From assembly GCF_900116205.1 (NCBI RefSeq), contig NZ_FOZS01000002.1:248001-312000 (forward strand): a stretch of DNA of 64,000 nt, given 5' to 3'. The translations under genes were made by a program, and so were the position numbers. Under the pieces are notes generated by a model. It worked only from the letters and a program-made list of their open reading frames with translations. It ran no database searches and was not told the DNA's origin. Positions within the stretch are counted from its first letter, which is position 1, and every line of letters begins with the position of its first letter. The stretch comes from Halostagnicola kamekurae. GTDB lineage: Archaea; Halobacteriota; Halobacteria; Halobacteriales; Natrialbaceae. Shown here one piece after another: positions 35,604 through 44,002 of this stretch.

Positions 35604-36821
35604 ATGTCAATGGAACGCAGACAGTTGCTCACGGGGATCGGCGGGCTGGCAGCGACGAGCGCTGCCGGCTGTCTGGATCGAATCACGGGGGCACGGCAGG
35701 GGACGACCGCCTGGTACGATTTCACCGATGCACAGGAACGCGCGTTCGAACGCGCACTGGAGGAGTTCAACGACGGTCGCGACGATCCGCTCAACGCGGA
35801 GGCTCCCGCCGAGATGGAAAAAGAACTCGAGACGGCGCTGCCGGCCGAACAGGGGCCGGAGACGTTCAACTGGGCCCACGACTGGATCGGCCGGTACCAC
35901 GAACAGGAGTTCGTCTACGACGCATCCGACGACCTCGAGATCGATCTCGAGGAGACCTATACCGAGAACGCACTCGAGGCGGTTCAGTGGGAGGGCGCGG
36001 TGTACGGGCTCCCGTTCGCGATCGAGACGGTTTCGCTGATGTACAATCCCGAGTACGTCGACGAACCGCCGGAAACCCTCTCGGATATGGTCGCGATCAT
36101 GGAGGAACACCACGATCCGGCAAACAACCGATACGGGCTCTCGATGCCGGCGGTCGACCCGTACTTCCCGAGCGCGTGGCTGCAGGCGTTCGGCGGTTCG
36201 CTCTTCGACACGGAGTCCGAGGAACTCCGCATCGAAGACGACGCGTTCGTCGAGGGCGTCGAACTCCTCGAGGAGTCGATCTGGCCGTACGTGCCTGACG
36301 ACCCCGGCTACGCCAGCCAGATTCCGGTTTTCTCCGACGGAAACGCGCCGTTCGCGATCAACGGCCCCTGGGAACTCGAAGGGTTCCGCGAAGCCGGCGT
36401 CGACGCGCAGGTCGCGCCGCTGCCGGACGTGGAGGGCGGGAGCCCGACGCCGTTTACCGGCGTGAAGGTCTGGTACTTCACGTCCCAACTCGAGTCGGCC
36501 GACGAGACTGCACTCGAGACGACCATCGAGTGGGCCGAGTGGTACACGACCAACGAGCAGGCGATTATCGACAACGCCGAGATTCAGGGGCTGATCCCCG
36601 TCCATCAGGACTACGCCGGGAACGAGGACGCCGACCTGGGTGAGGACGTCCAGACCTTCGCCGAAACGGTCGAGATGGGGACGCCGCTGCCGACGCATCC
36701 GAAGGTCGACCAGATCTGGGACCCGCTCGAGTCGGGCCTCGAGCGCGTCTTCAACGGCGACGAAAGCGCAGCACAGGCGATGGAATCGACCGCGCAGAAT
36801 ATTCGCGACCGCTGGGAGTAA
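35604..36821 (+). CDS. Sugar ABC transporter substrate-binding lipoprotein
   Basis: A 405-residue extracellular binding protein of the maltose-binding (cluster 1) type. The N-terminus has a twin-arginine pair (ERRQLLTG), a short hydrophobic segment and a lipobox SAAGC with Cys at residue 23, so it is a Tat-exported lipoprotein. The mature part shows WEGAVYGLPFAIETVSLMYNPEYVDEPPETLSD, GNAPFAINGPWELEGF and ATDs typical of maltodextrin-type binders. It is the first gene of the permease operon, with 21 bases to the next gene. Oligo-glucose substrates are inferred from the GH15 neighbour. Confidence 0.92.
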   Translation: MSMERRQLLTGIGGLAATSAAGCLDRITGARQGTTAWYDFTDAQERAFERALEEFNDGRDDPLNAEAPAEMEKELETALPAEQGPETFNWAHDWIGRYHEQEFVYDASDDLEIDLEETYTENALEAVQWEGAVYGLPFAIETVSLMYNPEYVDEPPETLSDMVAIMEEHHDPANNRYGLSMPAVDPYFPSAWLQAFGGSLFDTESEELRIEDDAFVEGVELLEESIWPYVPDDPGYASQIPVFSDGNAPFAINGPWELEGFREAGVDAQVAPLPDVEGGSPTPFTGVKVWYFTSQLESADETALETTIEWAEWYTTNEQAIIDNAEIQGLIPVHQDYAGNEDADLGEDVQTFAETVEMGTPLPTHPKVDQIWDPLESGLERVFNGDESAAQAMESTAQNIRDRWE

Positions 36822-36842
36822 CGCGGGTGACCGAGCACAGCA

Positions 36843-37877
36843 ATGTCTTCATCACTCCGAACCCGCGTCGTCGGTCACGGACGCGACCGGTTGCCGTTCG
36901 ACGTCGATTCCATCGGACTCACCGGACTCCTGCTCGTCGCACCCGGCGCAGTGTTGTTCCTCTCGTTCATGTTGTTTCCGATCGCGTTTCTCGTCTACCT
37001 CTCGGTTACTGACGCGACCCACGCAGGGACGGTACTCGGCGGGGAGGCGTCGTTCGTCGGCCTCGAGAATTACGCCGAACTGTTCACCGATCCGCAGTTC
37101 TGGCAGTCGTTCGGCGTCACGTGGCTGTTCTTGGCCGTGAGCCTCTCGATCAAGGTCGTGCTTGCGACCGGCCTCGCAATGGTCCTGACCCACGCTCGAG
37201 TGCTCGGCAAGCGGTTCATGCGTGCACTCGTGATCGTCCCGATGGGGTTCCCGGCGATTTTCGTGATCACCGTCTGGGAGGGGATGTTCAGCGGCGCGCG
37301 GTACGGCCCGCTGAACCAGATGGTCGGAACGTACAACTCGATCGTGTCGGGGTTCGTCGTCGTTCTCGATAGCCTCCTGTTTTTCGTGACGATTTCTGCG
37401 CCCGACCTGCTGCTCGCGGATCTCCCGATCCAGTGGCTCGGGGGGCGCTGGAGCGCGTTCGCCGCCTACGTCATCACCGAAGTCTGGCTGGCCTATCCGT
37501 TCATGGTTATCATCATCGTCAGCGCGCTCCAGGACGTGCCGATGGATCTCCACGACGCGGCGAAGGTCGACGGCGCGGGCTATCTGCGGCGGTTCACCAA
37601 CGTGACGCTCCCGGCGATCAAACGCCCGGTGCTGTTCGCGTCGATCCTGACCGCCGCGACCTCGTTCCAGCAGTTCCTAATTCCGTTTATCTTCAACAGT
37701 GGCGGTCCGTCGCGACAGAACGAGCTGCTGATCCTCTACGGCTATCGCGAGGCGATCGAACTCCACGAGTACGCGTTCGCCTCGGCGATCATGGTCACCG
37801 CGATCGCCTTCATTGGCATGTTCATGTGGCTCGCCGTCAAGAAAGGAAACCTCGCGGAGGGCATCGATTCTGCATGA
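36843..37877 (+). CDS. Sugar ABC transporter permease (MalF type)
   Basis: A 344-residue inner permease with about seven helices. The ATPase-coupling EAA loop reads HDAAKVDGAGYLRRFTNVTLPAIKRP near residue 240. An extra loop of about 60 residues between helices (VSGFVVVLDSLLFFVTISAPDLLLADLPIQWLG) is typical of MalF-like partners. Its stop codon overlaps the ATG of the second permease (ATGA). Confidence 0.93.
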   Translation: MSSSLRTRVVGHGRDRLPFDVDSIGLTGLLLVAPGAVLFLSFMLFPIAFLVYLSVTDATHAGTVLGGEASFVGLENYAELFTDPQFWQSFGVTWLFLAVSLSIKVVLATGLAMVLTHARVLGKRFMRALVIVPMGFPAIFVITVWEGMFSGARYGPLNQMVGTYNSIVSGFVVVLDSLLFFVTISAPDLLLADLPIQWLGGRWSAFAAYVITEVWLAYPFMVIIIVSALQDVPMDLHDAAKVDGAGYLRRFTNVTLPAIKRPVLFASILTAATSFQQFLIPFIFNSGGPSRQNELLILYGYREAIELHEYAFASAIMVTAIAFIGMFMWLAVKKGNLAEGIDSA

Positions 37878-38842
37878 GTCGTCTCACACACTACACCACG
37901 TCGATCGGTCGGTGGACAGTTCGGAAACTAACCTGGCCCCGGCGGGCCGCAGCCGCCGCCCGGTTGACGATCGAACAGGTCAGAACCGGCCGGCGAACCG
38001 TCCGTGACGTCGCCAAAACCGGCGTCGGCACGGTCGGTGCGACCGCGTTGCTTCTGGTCCTGCTGTTCCCGGTTTACTGGGTCTTCGCCGCGTCGCTCTC
38101 GCAGGGCTCCGGCCTGATGAGCTCCCAGGGGATCTTCGCCGATCCGACCTCGTACAACCTCGAGGCATACCGCTGGGTGCTCTTCGAATCGGACTTCACC
38201 TACGCGGCCGTCAACAGCCTCATCGTCGTCTCGATCACGGTGTTGGTTTCGATGTCGGTGATAATCCCCGGCGCGTACGCGCTCTCGCGTCGGGAGTTTC
38301 TCGGCCGTCGGGGGATTCTCTACGGCTACGTGCTGTTCACGCAGGTCGGGGCCGGGCTGTCGATCGCGACCCTGATCGCGCTGTACGCGCTGTTCGTCAA
38401 CCTCGGGCTGGACAACAACCTGCTTGTCCTCGGGGTATTCTACGCCGCGGGCGCGATCCCGTTCAACACCTGGTTGCTCAAGACGTTCATGGACAACATC
38501 CCGGTTTCCTACGAGGAGGCCGCGATCGTCGACGGCGCGAGCCAGTGGCAGGTCATCCGCGAGATCATCCTGCCGCTTTCGAAACCCGGCATCGCGGTCG
38601 TGCTCGTCTTCACGTTCCTGGCGGGCTGGAACGAGTTCGTCATCGCACAGACGCTGCTCCAGTCGCACAACTACACGCTCTCGGTCGAACTCTACGCGCT
38701 CATCGCGGGCGGCGGCTACGAAACGCCGTGGACGGAGTTCTCGGCCTTCGCGATCCTCTTTGCCCTCCCCGTCGCGATCATCTACTTCCTCGCCCAGAGC
38801 TACGTCGAGGACGGACTCTCCTTCGGCGGGATGAGCGGCTAA
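37874..38842 (+). CDS. Sugar ABC transporter permease (MalG type)
   Basis: A 322-residue permease with six helices and a well-conserved EAA loop (YEEAAIVDGASQWQVIREIILPLSKPG). The N-terminal 50 residues are unusually basic and cytoplasmic (WTVRKLTWPRRAAAAARLTIEQVRTGRRTVRD). The start overlaps the preceding permease stop by four bases, indicating translational coupling. Last gene of the operon. Confidence 0.93.
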   Translation: MSRLTHYTTSIGRWTVRKLTWPRRAAAAARLTIEQVRTGRRTVRDVAKTGVGTVGATALLLVLLFPVYWVFAASLSQGSGLMSSQGIFADPTSYNLEAYRWVLFESDFTYAAVNSLIVVSITVLVSMSVIIPGAYALSRREFLGRRGILYGYVLFTQVGAGLSIATLIALYALFVNLGLDNNLLVLGVFYAAGAIPFNTWLLKTFMDNIPVSYEEAAIVDGASQWQVIREIILPLSKPGIAVVLVFTFLAGWNEFVIAQTLLQSHNYTLSVELYALIAGGGYETPWTEFSAFAILFALPVAIIYFLAQSYVEDGLSFGGMSG

Positions 38843-38992
38843 CCACCGTTCGGGGTCTCGCGTCGTAGGATTCTCGAGGGACGCTGTTTTTCGACCGGAA
38901 CGGCGTGAAAAAGCGATAGTGGGACAGACTCTCGGAACCTATGGGATCGGCTCGAGATTAGCTGTGGTCTCGGTGGATCTCGAGCGTGTACC

Positions 38993-40231
38993 TTAGGCTT
39001 CGTCGAAGAGCTCGTCTCCTTCGACCATGTGGGCCTCGACTTCGTCCATATCGAGGGTCAGACCGAGTCCCGGCTTCTCGGGGATCTCGATCGAGCCGTC
39101 CTCGATAACGTCCTCCTCGACCAAGTCCTCCCACCAGCCGAGTTCGTAGCTGTGGTACTCGACGGCCAGCGAGTTCGGAATCGCCGCGCCGACGTGGGCC
39201 GAGGCCATCGTGGCGACGGGCGAGGCGACGTTGTGCATCGCGACCGGGATGTAGTACAGGTCCGCCAGATCCGCTATCTTCCGGGTTTCGCGCATCCCGC
39301 CGACCTTCGGCATGTCGGGGGCGACGATGTCGAGCGCCTGCTCCTCGATGAGTCGGCGCTGGCCGTGCTTTCGGTAGACGTTCTCGCCGACGGTGATCGG
39401 CGTCGTCGTCGACTGGGTGACCTCCTGTTGGACGTCGTGGTTCTCCGGCGGCACCGGGTCCTCGAGCCACCAGATGTCGTAGGCCTCGAGTTCGCTCGCG
39501 AGCCGTTTCGCGCTGTCGGCGGAGAACGTCCAGTGGCAGTCGAAGGCCACGTCGGCGCGGCTGCCGACGCGCTCGGTGATCGCCTCGACGATCGAGACCT
39601 TGTGGTCGATCTCGGGGCCGCGCAGGTGGCGGTTCGCCCGATCCTTCTCGTGGCCCGAGGGAACGTCGAGGTCGAACTTGAGCGCGTCGTAGCCCAGTTC
39701 CTCGACGACGCGTTCTGCCTCGTCCGCGCAGGCGGTCGGATCGGCTTCGTCTTCGGTGTGACAGTCGCAGTAGACCCGGACCTCGTCGCGGTACTTGCCG
39801 CCCAGCAGCTGGTAGGCCGGGACCTCGAGGATCTTGCCAGCCAGATCGTGTAGCGCGACTTCGATGCCCGAGATGGCGGTGACGGTGACGCCGCCGATCG
39901 ATCCCTCGCCGGACATCTTCTGGACGAGGTGTTCGGTCAGTCGATCGATGTCGAGCGGGTTCTCGCCCTCGAGGAAGGGTTTCATCCGCTGGATGAGTTC
40001 GGGGACGCCCGCGCCCCAGTAGGCTTCGCCGGTGCCGACGATGCCTGCGTCCGTGTAGATTCGGACGAGGGTCCACGGGAAGTTGCCGTCGACCATCGTG
40101 GTCTGGACGTCCGTGATCTCGACGTCTCGGCCGCCGCCGCGCTCGCGGGTGACGTCCATCGTGTCGGCGGACAGCTCCCGCATCGTGTACTCGGCGTTCG
40201 GATCGTGTAGCTGTGAGTAATCGACTCCCAT
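38993..40231 (-). CDS. gnaD: D-gluconate dehydratase (enolase superfamily)
   Basis: A 412-residue mandelate racemase/muconate lactonizing-type enzyme, closely resembling the haloarchaeal sugar-acid dehydratases (start VDYSQLHDPNAEYTMRELS). Catalytic features: ALKFDLDVP (Lys region), metal ligands in DVAFDCHW, WWLEDPVPPEN and ITVGENVY, and the His of VAMHNVASPV. It would dehydrate gluconate (perhaps also other aldonates) to 2-keto-3-deoxygluconate in the semi-phosphorylative Entner-Doudoroff path. Next to glucose dehydrogenase on the same strand, but with its own promoter containing a TrmB-like dyad. The related xylonate/galactonate dehydratases cannot be fully excluded. Confidence 0.9.
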   Translation of the reverse strand: MGVDYSQLHDPNAEYTMRELSADTMDVTRERGGGRDVEITDVQTTMVDGNFPWTLVRIYTDAGIVGTGEAYWGAGVPELIQRMKPFLEGENPLDIDRLTEHLVQKMSGEGSIGGVTVTAISGIEVALHDLAGKILEVPAYQLLGGKYRDEVRVYCDCHTEDEADPTACADEAERVVEELGYDALKFDLDVPSGHEKDRANRHLRGPEIDHKVSIVEAITERVGSRADVAFDCHWTFSADSAKRLASELEAYDIWWLEDPVPPENHDVQQEVTQSTTTPITVGENVYRKHGQRRLIEEQALDIVAPDMPKVGGMRETRKIADLADLYYIPVAMHNVASPVATMASAHVGAAIPNSLAVEYHSYELGWWEDLVEEDVIEDGSIEIPEKPGLGLTLDMDEVEAHMVEGDELFDEA

Positions 40232-40241
40232 AACTAACGAG

Positions 40242-40259
40242 TTACTCGTATCATAGTAA
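40242..40259. promoter_or_regulatory. Probable TrmB operator at the gluconate dehydratase promoter
   Basis: TTACT-N8-AGTAA dyad located 11-28 bases before the ATG (40231), overlapping the expected core promoter of a leaderless transcript. It matches the TACT-N7/8-GAGTA motif described for haloarchaeal TrmB except at one base. Confidence 0.6.
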
Positions 40260-40427
40260 TGTTTTTCCATCCTGTGAACGCTATCGTTCGTCGGATCTAT
40301 CCGATTATCCTCTCGACTGGCTGTCGAATAACTGTTGCCATCGAGGTCGATCTCAACAGCGCATTGGGCCTCGAGTTCGCTCGAGTACTGGGGTTCCGGG
40401 TCGAAACGACGTTTTGCCCGATCGATT

Positions 40428-41495
40428 TCAGCGCGTATCGAACTCGACGGCCGTCTTGATGACCGACTCGTTCCGTTCGAACGCTCGTTCGAACTCGTCG
40501 AGACCGTAGACCCCGGTCACGAGGTCGTCGGTGACCCACCCGGGAATCGACGCGAGCGTATCGACGGCGGCCTCGAAGTGGCCGCGATTCGAGTTCACCG
40601 TCCCCACGAGCGCCTTGTTGTGGAGGACGAGCTCTCGGTGGAGTCGACCGCCGTCGATCTCGAACGACCAGTCGTCGGGAACCCCGACCAGCGCACCGAC
40701 GCCGTTGGGTGCGAGCGCCTCGACGGTGTCGAAGGGGTGTTTCGCGTAGCCAGTCGCCTCGTAGACGAGGTCCATCGGCTCGTGCGCGTCGGGGATTTCG
40801 GGAACCGAAGTCTCTCGAGAGTCGATGTAGGTGCCACCGAGGTCGTCGATCAGGTCGATCGAGGGGTCGGGCCGATCGCGCTTGCCGAGACAGTACGTGC
40901 GCTCTATGTCGAGCACTTCTTCGAACATCGCGAGGGTCACGAGCCCGAGCGAGCCGTTGCCGAGAACGATGGCGGATTCTGGCTCCCAGTGGACCGTCGA
41001 GCGGGCCGCCTGGGCGTGCTCGAGGGCCTTTTCGGTGATGCTGATCGGTTCGACCAGAAAGCCGAGTTCCGCGAGTTCGGGCGGGACCGGAACGAGCGTC
41101 TCGGCCGGGCTGGTGAAGTACTCCGCCATGAACCCGTGCGCGCCGACGATCCCGCGCTCGAGATAGGCCCCCTCGGGAGCCATGTCCGGTTCGCCACGCT
41201 CGAAGTACTCGTTGGTCCCGTTGGGCGGTCTGCGGACCGTCGGCGCGACGACCTCGCCTCTCTCGAGGTCGGTTCCGTTCGGATCTTCGACGACGCCGAC
41301 CGCCTCGTGGCCCAGCACGAGCCGGTCGCTCCCCGCCGGAAGCTCGCCGTGTGCGCCCCGGATCACCTCGTGGTCGGTGCCGTCGACGCCCACGCGAAGC
41401 GTCCGTACGAGCGCTTCGCCGGCCGCCGGTTCGGGAACCGGCTTCTCCACCACGACGGGGTCGCCGGCACCCGGTTCGACTGCGATCGCTTTCAT
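40428..41495 (-). CDS. gdh: Glucose 1-dehydrogenase, zinc-dependent MDR type
   Basis: A 355-residue medium-chain dehydrogenase very like the structurally known halophilic enzyme of Haloferax mediterranei. It starts MKAIAVEPGAGDPVVVEKP and has zinc-ligand regions VGVDGTDHEV, VLGHEAVGVV and the glutamate in ERGIVGAHGF. Typical of this enzyme are PTVRRPPNGTNEYFERGEPDMAPEG, LVEPISITEKALEHA and the NADP-loop GNGSLGLVTLAMF...GKRDRPDPSIDLI. Oxidises glucose to gluconolactone, the first step feeding gluconate dehydratase. The ATG at 41495 is chosen; its promoter holds a TrmB-like dyad. Confidence 0.95.
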   Translation of the reverse strand: MKAIAVEPGAGDPVVVEKPVPEPAAGEALVRTLRVGVDGTDHEVIRGAHGELPAGSDRLVLGHEAVGVVEDPNGTDLERGEVVAPTVRRPPNGTNEYFERGEPDMAPEGAYLERGIVGAHGFMAEYFTSPAETLVPVPPELAELGFLVEPISITEKALEHAQAARSTVHWEPESAIVLGNGSLGLVTLAMFEEVLDIERTYCLGKRDRPDPSIDLIDDLGGTYIDSRETSVPEIPDAHEPMDLVYEATGYAKHPFDTVEALAPNGVGALVGVPDDWSFEIDGGRLHRELVLHNKALVGTVNSNRGHFEAAVDTLASIPGWVTDDLVTGVYGLDEFERAFERNESVIKTAVEFDTR

Positions 41496-41527
41496 TGATC
41501 GTACACAGACAACGATCCACAATAAAT

Positions 41528-41545
41528 TTACCTGATATCGAGTAA
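41528..41545. promoter_or_regulatory. Probable TrmB operator at the glucose dehydrogenase promoter
   Basis: TTACC-N8-AGTAA within the larger dyad TTTAC...GTAAA (41527-41546), centred on GATATC. It lies directly upstream of a TATA-like aaattta on the minus strand, about 31 bases from the ATG. Same spacing and arms as the site at 40242. Confidence 0.6.
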
Positions 41546-41637
41546 ATACTGAAACCGGCGGAAATACGCGTGTACCTCCCGCTTCCGGACGGGTTCGCCG
41601 TCCAAGCGTTCAATGCAGTAGCCACCATAGACCCCGT

Positions 41638-41988
41638 ATGACCTACACCGTTTCCCGCGAGGTCCGGACGCTCGTCACCCTCCACGAAGGTACCGACACG
41701 ACCGCCCGTAGCGAGGCGGCGTCCCAGCTCGCGGCGACGCTCGAGTCGCTGACCGAAACGACCGCTGTCCGGGCTAACGGGACCCTCGAGACGGCGGTCT
41801 ACGAGCACCCGGCCGCGCCGTTCGACCCGTACACGATTGCAGTTTCGTTCCGCGCGGTCGTCGACGTCGAGGCGGCGTCGGCGGCGGAGGCGACCGATCG
41901 CGGCGCGGCGATCATCGAGGACGCCCTCGAGCGCTCGAGTCTCGAGTCCGTTTCGTATCCGTCGGAAGCGACGACGATAAAGAACTGA
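41638..41988 (+). CDS. Conserved haloarchaeal protein of unknown function
   Basis: A 116-residue soluble protein with alternating beta-alpha character: REVRTLVTLHEGTDTTARSEAASQLAATLESL, YTIAVSFRAVVDVEAASAAEATDRGAAIIEDALE. The two halves look like repeats of a ferredoxin-like beta-alpha unit with AA(S/A)EA helices. No catalytic motif. It is the last typical high-GC gene before the low-GC island; its stop is at the island's left edge. Confidence 0.68.
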   Translation: MTYTVSREVRTLVTLHEGTDTTARSEAASQLAATLESLTETTAVRANGTLETAVYEHPAAPFDPYTIAVSFRAVVDVEAASAAEATDRGAAIIEDALERSSLESVSYPSEATTIKN

Positions 41989-42666
41989 TGGGGTTACGAT
42001 ACTGCCTTCGGTGAAAACCTATCATCAGATATTCGTTCATCCCTTCGTGAGCGTGTCATCGAATTTCCTCCCTACGATGCTAGTCAGCTCGAAGAAGTCC
42101 TCCGACAGCGTGTTGATACTGCCTTCTATGAGGATGTAGTCACCAACGCAGCAATCACCTATGCGGCCGCTCTTGGATCAAAGAACAGTGGCGATGCCCG
42201 AATGGTCCTCGACTTGATTCGGATTGCTGGCGACTACGCTCGTGAGCGAAGCGAGGACTATGTTACGGAAGATCTCGTTGATGAAGCAATGGACGAATAC
42301 GAGATCGAACGGTCGATGTCGATATTAGCTGATCTGCCAGAAAACATCAAAATAGTCGTGTATGCCCTCGCAGTTCTCGAGGAGCGAGAAGGTGAGGAAG
42401 TGACGTCATCAATTCTCTACGAAATCTATAGTGATTTTGCACAGATGGTCGGGCACGATCCTGTTTCGGAACGTCGAGCACGGGACTACTATGGACGACT
42501 TGATGAGTTAAACATCATCGAATCCGAAGTAAAACACGATTCATCGGGAGGTCAGTACAAGACTCACTCGCTGAAACATCCTACCACCGAAGTACTCACA
42601 GCACTCGGCGATACTGTCGATACAATTGGAATTGACAAGAGCGTTCAGAACTTGATTGAAGAATAG
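41989..42666 (+). pseudogene. Orc1/Cdc6 C-terminal fragment (piece 3)
   Basis: An open frame with no start codon at its left end reads GENLSSDIRSSLRERVIEFPPYDASQLEEVLRQRV and continues through the sensor-2/lid region (AAALGSKNSGDARMVLDLIRIAGDYA) and the C-terminal winged helix to a stop at 42664-42666. This is the back half of an archaeal Orc1/Cdc6 initiator; the Walker A/B half is missing here. The first internal ATG (42202) would give a 154-residue remnant. Codon use and G+C are clearly lower than in the surrounding genes. The missing middle of the same gene lies at 44743-44872. Confidence 0.88.
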
Positions 42667-42757
42667 AATTGATTCTTCAGACTCTGTTGAAATCATCTGC
42701 GGCTAACAAAGTTTGAGCGGAATCGGTAAGTACAGGGTAAGCAGTTATCGCTTGGTA

Positions 42758-43033
42758 CTATCCAACCAGCGACCAAATCCCACCTATACCGCCGACTACG
42801 GCCATAGCTACTGTAAACCACACTAATCTATCATCTGGAGGAATATCGGCGGAGGAAGACGAGATGAATACTTCGTAGACCACTCCCGCAATCATTCTGA
42901 GTCCGCTAAGTAAGAAAAGCGCTGGGACGAGAGCTAGACCCCCAGATACGAGACTCGAGAGGCCCATCCCTCCAAGAATAGCACCACAGACGGCTAAGGA
43001 TGCATAATAGAGACCTGTTTTAGCAATATCCAT
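42758..43033 (-). CDS. Small membrane protein within the low-GC island
   Basis: A 91-residue protein from the ATG at 43033 with three hydrophobic helices (LYYASLAVCGAILGGMGLSSLV, LALVPALFLLSGLRMIAGVVYEVF, LVWFTVAMAVVGGIGGIWSLVG). The frame stays open upstream to 43135, but that part is cysteine-rich and unlikely to be translated. Base composition matches the Orc fragments rather than the chromosome, so it probably arrived with the element. Function unknown. Confidence 0.55.
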   Translation of the reverse strand: MDIAKTGLYYASLAVCGAILGGMGLSSLVSGGLALVPALFLLSGLRMIAGVVYEVFISSSSADIPPDDRLVWFTVAMAVVGGIGGIWSLVG

Positions 43034-43130
43034 ACCATCCGTTCCTATCGGTATATCTTTTTCTCCAGTACAAGACTCCACTCGACAGACGCTGATACAT
43101 TCGCATCTGTAGTATGCATGTGTTTCAGAC

Positions 43131-43874
43131 GGCACTGTCTAGTTCTGCACCTCCTCAATCGGCGTCTTTCCACCGAGAGCTTGGTGCGGTCTTTGACGGT
43201 TATAGTAGTGCACAAACTGTTCAAGCCACTCGCGGACGCTTGACCGACTGCCCACCCACGAGTTATGGAAGCGGTCGATCCGCATTTTGAGGGTGTGAAA
43301 CCACTTTTCAATCAGGTTTCGGTCGGTGTATTCGACCCGACCGCTCAATCCTAATCGAGAGAGGGCAGTCCGATAGCCGAATTGATCGACAAGAAACTCA
43401 GCATCCGAGAGATCGTGTTTCTCACGGAGCCGATGCAGAAACGCAGCCGCTGGATCAGTGCCATGCCGACCAAACAACGCGACGTCAAGAATCAACTTTG
43501 TCTCGATGTCTATTGCAGCGTATAACCAAGACCGCTCACCGTTGATCTTGATAGCAGTCTCGTCAACCGCGACCCTTGACGGCGTCGCAGTCGGCGGGTC
43601 GTACCTGCTATCAGCCAGCCGATGCACCCAATTCCAAACCGCTCCGTGAGAACGTTTAACGCCTAATTCTGCTAGAATCGTTGTTGTCTCCCGAAGCGAA
43701 CAACCGGTCTGATGGAGGCGGACGGCGAACGCCCTGACGGGCGTCGCCGTCCGCTCGTTCTCCCAAGGTTCTTCTAAATCCGCCGCATAGCTCTCGCTGA
43801 GCAGGTCTGCGAGCATCTTAGCCAATTCATCAACGACCTGCTCGTTTCTCAAACTGGCTCAACTAGACAGTGCC
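43131..43874 (-). mobile_element. IS6-family insertion sequence, copy A
   Basis: A 744-bp element with perfect 14-bp terminal inverted repeats (GGCACTGTCTAGTT at 43131-43144 and its complement at 43861-43874) enclosing one transposase gene. The right flank (43875-43882, cgtcaagg) is the complement of the right flank of copy B. No direct target duplication flanks this copy. Confidence 0.9.
43139..43852 (-). CDS. IS6-family transposase (copy A)
   Basis: A 237-residue DDE transposase of standard IS6 length: N-terminal HTH region (VRLHQTGCSLRETTTILAELGVKRSHGAVWNWVHRLAD), first Asp in VAVDETAIKINGE, second Asp in FLVDQFGYRTALS, and the Glu in RNLIEKWFHTLKMRIDRFH. The first codon is TTG; initiation at the ATG 12 codons later is an alternative. 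It appears intact. Confidence 0.9.
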   Translation of the reverse strand: MRNEQVVDELAKMLADLLSESYAADLEEPWENERTATPVRAFAVRLHQTGCSLRETTTILAELGVKRSHGAVWNWVHRLADSRYDPPTATPSRVAVDETAIKINGERSWLYAAIDIETKLILDVALFGRHGTDPAAAFLHRLREKHDLSDAEFLVDQFGYRTALSRLGLSGRVEYTDRNLIEKWFHTLKMRIDRFHNSWVGSRSSVREWLEQFVHYYNRQRPHQALGGKTPIEEVQN

Positions 43875-44002
43875 CGTCAAGGACAACGAGAGCAGTTCCG
43901 CCGATCTTGTCTAGTTGGTCGAAGAAAACGGAATAGACCTTACTCTCTGGGTGACCCGTTGAAGCTAAATAGTCCTCTGAATCCGGAATCAATTGGTTTG
44001 CG
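43875..44002 (-). pseudogene. Orc1/Cdc6 internal AAA+ fragment, inverted (piece 1)
   Basis: On the minus strand this 128-base segment between the two IS copies encodes about 42 residues: an ANQL start, then STGHPESKVYSVFFDQLDKI, and an end GGTALVVLD at the Walker B strand. This is the part of Orc1/Cdc6 immediately before the DEID box. Its last eight bases on that strand (ccttgacg) are also the first eight of the plus-strand fragment right of IS copy B, so the two pieces join exactly in frame. It is cut at both ends and cannot be expressed as such. Confidence 0.85.

Noticed and set aside
42758-43135. Longer start for the island membrane protein at 43135
   Set aside because: The extra residues run into the IS left end (43131), so the IS would supply the start; the ATG at 43033 precedes the first helix and is more natural.
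43123-44002. Direct target-site duplications flanking each IS copy individually
   Set aside because: Left and right 8-bp flanks do not match for either copy (tttcagac/cgtcaagg; ggtttgcg/ccttgacg); only the two right flanks match each other, in inverted orientation.
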